From: Rhizobacter sp.
GTDB taxonomy: Bacteria; Pseudomonadota; Gammaproteobacteria; Burkholderiales; Burkholderiaceae_C
DNA length: 8,429 nt
Direction of reading: 5' to 3'
NCBI GenBank assembly: GCA_014380155.1
Contig: JACMKJ010000576.1
Coordinates: forward strand, 1-8,429
The notes beneath the pieces were generated by a model. That model was given only the letters and a program-made list of their open reading frames with translations. It did no database searches and had not been told where the DNA came from. Of the stretch, positions 5,788 through 8,429 are shown in pieces (the stretch's first letter is position 1; each line of letters begins with the position of its first letter). A program made the position numbers and the translations under genes.

Positions 5788-7982
5788 TGCTCAACAGCCC
5801 AGCCTTCGGCCAGGCAGACCTCACCAACTGCGAACGTGAGTTGATCCACCTTGCGGGCTCGGTGCAACCGCACGGCCTGCTGCTGGCGTTGCGCGAACCG
5901 GAGCTGCGCATCATCCAGGCCAGCGCCAACGTGCAGGTGTTGCTGGGCGTGCATGTCGAGGGCTTGCTGAAACAATCCGTGGCCGAGCTGGGCGGCGACA
6001 TCCAGGCCAACATCCGGCAGGTGTGCGCCGAAGCGAGCGACCTCGCCGAGCCGGTGCCACTGCGCTGCAAGGTTCAGGTTGCCGGCCAACAGCGCCACTT
6101 CGAAGGCACGCTGCACCGTGTGCGCGGTGCCGATGGCGGCGGCGTGCTGCTGGTCGAGATCGAGCCGGTGGGCCCCGAGCACGTGCAGGTGCAGACGGTC
6201 GACATCCCGGGCCCGCAGCTGCGCGAGCTGCTCGGCGCCGCGGTGCAGCGCTTCAGCGCCGCATCGGCGATCGGCACGCTTGCCGATGGTGTTGTGCGGT
6301 GCTTCCGCGACATGCTCGGCTACGACCGCGTCATGGTCTACAAGTTCGACCCCGACGGCCACGGCAAGATCATTGCCGAGGCGCGTGACCCGCGGCTCGA
6401 ATCGCTGCTCGGCCACCACTACCCGGCCTCCGACATCCCGCAGCGTGCGCGTGAGCTCTACCTGCGCAACCGGCTGCGCGTGCTGGTCGACGTGCACTAC
6501 GAGCCCTCGCCGCTGGTGCCGCGCCAGCTGCCAGGCTCGGGCGAAGAGCTCGACATGTCGATGTGCCAGCTGCGCAGCATGTCGCCACTGCACCTGCAGT
6601 ACCTCAAGAACATGGGTGTGACGGCCACGCTCGTAGTGTCACTGGTGCGCGAGGGAAAGTTGTGGGGGCTGATCGCGTGCCACCATTACTCACCGCGCAA
6701 CCTGCGTTTTGCCGTGCGAGCTGCAGCCGACCTGCTGGCCGAAGTGACCGCAACCCGCATCGCCGCGATCGAGAACTACGCACATGCGCAGGTGGCGATC
6801 CAGGTCCGCCGGCTCGAGCAGCGCCTGGTCGAAGCCACGTCGACCGAGGGCGACTGGCGGCTGGCGCTGTTTCGCAACCCGCGCACCCTGCTGCAGCCAC
6901 TCGAAGCCACCGGTGCCGCACTGTTTCACGAGGGCGAGCTGCTCACCGCGGGCGAGGCTCCCTCCACCGCCGAGCTGCGCGCGCTGATGCAATGGATCGA
7001 CACGCAGGCGCTCGACGGCGGCTTCAACTGCTCGTCTGTGTCTCGCGCCAATCCCGCGTTCGACTCCCTCACGCCGATGGCGAGCGGGGTGCTGGCCGTC
7101 AAGCTCTCGACCACCAAGCCCGACTACCTGATGTGGTTCCGCAAGGAGCAACTGCTCACGGTCACCTGGGCCGGCGACCCGTCGAAGCCGATGGTCGCCA
7201 ACAACCCGATGGAGTTGTCACCGCGCAGCTCGTTCGCGGCCTGGTCGGAGATCGTGCGTGGCACCGCGCTGCCGTGGTCAAACGGCGAGCTCGCGCTGGG
7301 CCGCGCCTTCGGCGCCTCGCTGGTCGACATCATCGTGCAGATCAATGCCGTGCGGCTGCTCATCGCCGAGCATCAGCTGGCGCAGGTGCGCACCACCGTG
7401 GGCAGCTCGGTCGAGCCGGTCGTCATCGGTGATGCGAGCGGGCGAGTGCTGTTCACCAACGACGCGTTTTCCGCGCTCATCGCGCAGTCGCCATCGACAT
7501 CGACGCACAACCTGCCCAACCTCTTCACTCAGCCCGATCTGGTGGCCAAGGTGCTGGTCTCGCTCGGCCAGGAGCGACAGCCCTGGCGCGGCGAACTTCA
7601 GCTGGCGCTCAAGGGCGGCAAGACACTGCCGGTGGCTGTGCGCGCCGAGGTCGTGCCGGCACGCGACGGCACGGTGCTCGGGTTTTTCATGATCTTCGTC
7701 GACCTCACCGACACCCAGCGGGCCACCGAAGCGCGCCGGCATCTAGAACAGTCGTTGTCACAGGTGGTCGAGGAGGCACCGGCACGCCAGGCTGCGCAGC
7801 CGGGGGGTGTGGGCTCGCAGCGAGGCGACTTGATGGGGGCGATCCTCGCCAACGCGAGCCTCGCAGCGATGGACATTGCCGATGGCAGCAGCCCGCCCAC
7901 GGTTGCACCGCTGCTGCAGGAGCTTGAGGCGTCGACGCGGCGCGCCACGCAGCTGTACGGGCGGATCAAGCTGCTGTCTTGA
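5787..7982 (+). CDS. bphP: Bacteriophytochrome, PAS-GAF-PHY-PAS without histidine kinase (BphP1 type)
   Basis: This is a 731-residue red/far-red photoreceptor that should bind biliverdin. The N-terminal PAS domain carries the chromophore Cys15 in TNCERELIHLAG and the family's GSVQPHG (24-30). The GAF domain (about 145-325) has YPASDIP (212-218, with the pyrrole-contacting D216) and SPLHLQYLKNMGV (266-278, H269). The PHY domain (about 335-525) keeps the tongue motifs WAG (461-463) and PRSSF (479-483). Residues about 533-645 form a further PAS domain. The last 60 residues are helical and resemble a kinase dimerisation domain, with S677 where the phosphorylated histidine would be; there is no ATPase domain. 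Length and plan match BphP1 of Rhodopseudomonas palustris, which acts by binding PpsR2. The GTG start at 5787 shares one base with the preceding TAG stop and has only a weak site (GGGTGA, 5775-5780), implying translational coupling to the ppsR-like gene. Confidence 0.95.
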   Translation: MLNSPAFGQADLTNCERELIHLAGSVQPHGLLLALREPELRIIQASANVQVLLGVHVEGLLKQSVAELGGDIQANIRQVCAEASDLAEPVPLRCKVQVAGQQRHFEGTLHRVRGADGGGVLLVEIEPVGPEHVQVQTVDIPGPQLRELLGAAVQRFSAASAIGTLADGVVRCFRDMLGYDRVMVYKFDPDGHGKIIAEARDPRLESLLGHHYPASDIPQRARELYLRNRLRVLVDVHYEPSPLVPRQLPGSGEELDMSMCQLRSMSPLHLQYLKNMGVTATLVVSLVREGKLWGLIACHHYSPRNLRFAVRAAADLLAEVTATRIAAIENYAHAQVAIQVRRLEQRLVEATSTEGDWRLALFRNPRTLLQPLEATGAALFHEGELLTAGEAPSTAELRALMQWIDTQALDGGFNCSSVSRANPAFDSLTPMASGVLAVKLSTTKPDYLMWFRKEQLLTVTWAGDPSKPMVANNPMELSPRSSFAAWSEIVRGTALPWSNGELALGRAFGASLVDIIVQINAVRLLIAEHQLAQVRTTVGSSVEPVVIGDASGRVLFTNDAFSALIAQSPSTSTHNLPNLFTQPDLVAKVLVSLGQERQPWRGELQLALKGGKTLPVAVRAEVVPARDGTVLGFFMIFVDLTDTQRATEARRHLEQSLSQVVEEAPARQAAQPGGVGSQRGDLMGAILANASLAAMDIADGSSPPTVAPLLQELEASTRRATQLYGRIKLLS

Positions 7983-8022
7983 GCGCGCGGTGGGCGCCAC
8001 TCCTGACGCCCCCACCGCGTGC
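7983..8022. terminator. GC-rich hairpin between convergent genes, probable bidirectional terminator
   Basis: Bases 7983-7994 pair with 8011-8022 as a 12-bp stem containing one G-U pair; the core is CGCGGTGGG with CCCACCGCG. The 16-nt loop region allows two more pairs. It fills the 45-nt gap between the bphP stop and the stop of the opposing gene. There is no T-run on either side, so it is not a textbook intrinsic terminator, but position and stability suit transcript ends for both genes. Confidence 0.55.
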
Positions 8023-8027
8023 AACCG

Positions 8028-8429
8028 TCAAGACGGCAAGAAGTCGACCGGCCAGGTGACCACGATCTGCTCGACCGCCTTGGCACCAAAGTCGAACTGC
8101 TTGATGCGGGCCAGCAGCTTGCGCTCCAGCTCGGGGTTCTTCAGCTCGCTCGACTCGATGCGCACGTCGGCCACCTCGCCCGAGGGCGCGATGGTCAGCT
8201 TGAGCACCACCTTGCCTTGCAGGCTCGGGTCTTCGCGCAGCGCGCGGTTGTAGATGGCGTAGATCGCGCCTTTGTTGCGCTCGAAGACGAGCTTGATCTC
8301 TTCGATGGAGCGCGAGGCCTTGCCGCCGGCTGCACGTTGCAGCGTGCCGCCCTTGCCACCGCCACCACCTTGGCCGGAGCCGGCACCCGTGCCGCCCGCG
8401 CCACCTCCCCCTGCACCCCCACCGCCGCC
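8028..8429 (-). CDS. TonB/AgmX-type energy transducer family protein, C-terminal part
   Basis: The frame is open to the right edge of the window, so only the last 133 residues are present and the start lies beyond 8429. The visible protein begins with a glycine-rich linker (about 28 residues, mostly Gly with Ala, Ser and Lys). It continues with a domain of about 95 residues containing SRSIEEIKLVFERNKGAIYA, YNRALREDPSLQGKVVLKL, TIAPSGEVADVRIESSEL and a final FDFGAKAVEQIVVTWPVDFLPS stretch. This is the pattern of the AgmX/PglI C-terminal (TonB-like) domain, found in periplasmic parts of proteins that couple inner-membrane energy to outer-membrane or motility functions. The missing N-terminus would be expected to hold a membrane anchor and perhaps more linker. 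It is convergent with bphP and shows no link to photosynthesis. The domain call is good; the specific partner system cannot be told from this fragment. Confidence 0.85.
   Translation of the reverse strand, partial: GGGGGAGGGGAGGTGAGSGQGGGGGKGGTLQRAAGGKASRSIEEIKLVFERNKGAIYAIYNRALREDPSLQGKVVLKLTIAPSGEVADVRIESSELKNPELERKLLARIKQFDFGAKAVEQIVVTWPVDFLPS

Noticed and set aside
5590..5840. A frameshift hiding an intact HTH at the end of the ppsR-like gene
   Set aside because: Both alternative + frames were read through this region and give Arg/Ala-rich sequence without the LSRQSLYVKLRR-type helix.
8345..8429. Gly-codon-rich GGN repeat at the right edge as a tandem repeat or microsatellite
   Set aside because: It is in frame as the glycine-rich linker of the TonB/AgmX-type protein, and the unit is irregular; such linkers are common in this family.

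Overview
The window comes from a GC-rich anoxygenic phototroph. It is most likely a purple betaproteobacterium of the Rubrivivax/Burkholderiales type; this is inferred from gene order and protein flavour, and no rRNA or other marker is present. Eight complete or partial genes run on the + strand almost without gaps, and one partial gene enters from the right on the - strand.

Positions 1-4386 are the distal part of a photosynthesis gene cluster: the 3' end of lhaA (light-harvesting 1 assembly), puhA (reaction-centre H subunit), puhB and puhC (photosynthetic complex assembly), acsF (oxygen-dependent Mg-protoporphyrin monomethyl ester cyclase) and puhE (assembly/organisation). Start-stop overlaps or gaps of 4-24 nt indicate one transcription unit. 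It joins the last steps of reaction-centre/LH1 assembly to an aerobic step of bacteriochlorophyll synthesis, which suits an organism that makes pigment with oxygen present.

Positions 4387-7982 hold what looks like a light-regulatory pair attached to the end of that unit. The first gene encodes a PpsR/CrtJ-family protein that keeps the N domain, Q-linker helix and two PAS domains. Its C-terminal Fis-type helix-turn-helix is eroded: the basic recognition helix is absent and no other reading frame restores it. The second gene, overlapping it by one base (TAGTG), encodes a bacteriophytochrome with an intact PAS-GAF-PHY photosensor (biliverdin Cys15). In place of a histidine kinase it has a PAS domain and a short helical tail that looks like a kinase dimerisation domain without its histidine. 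This matches the BphP1-type phytochromes that act by binding PpsR2 in Rhodopseudomonas palustris and Bradyrhizobium. Here neither partner has an evident DNA-binding or kinase output, which suggests a protein-protein relay onto a separate full-length PpsR. That pair is the most interesting part of the window. A short gap before it contains a possible promoter and an 18-codon leader ORF whose stop overlaps the start of the ppsR-like gene (ATGA).

Positions 7983-8027 are a convergent intergenic gap with a strong GC-rich hairpin. Positions 8028-8429 hold the C-terminal part of a TonB/AgmX-type energy-transducer protein on the - strand, apparently unrelated to photosynthesis. No tRNA, rRNA, CRISPR, IS element or large repeat was seen, and no stretch over 300 bases lacks a gene.
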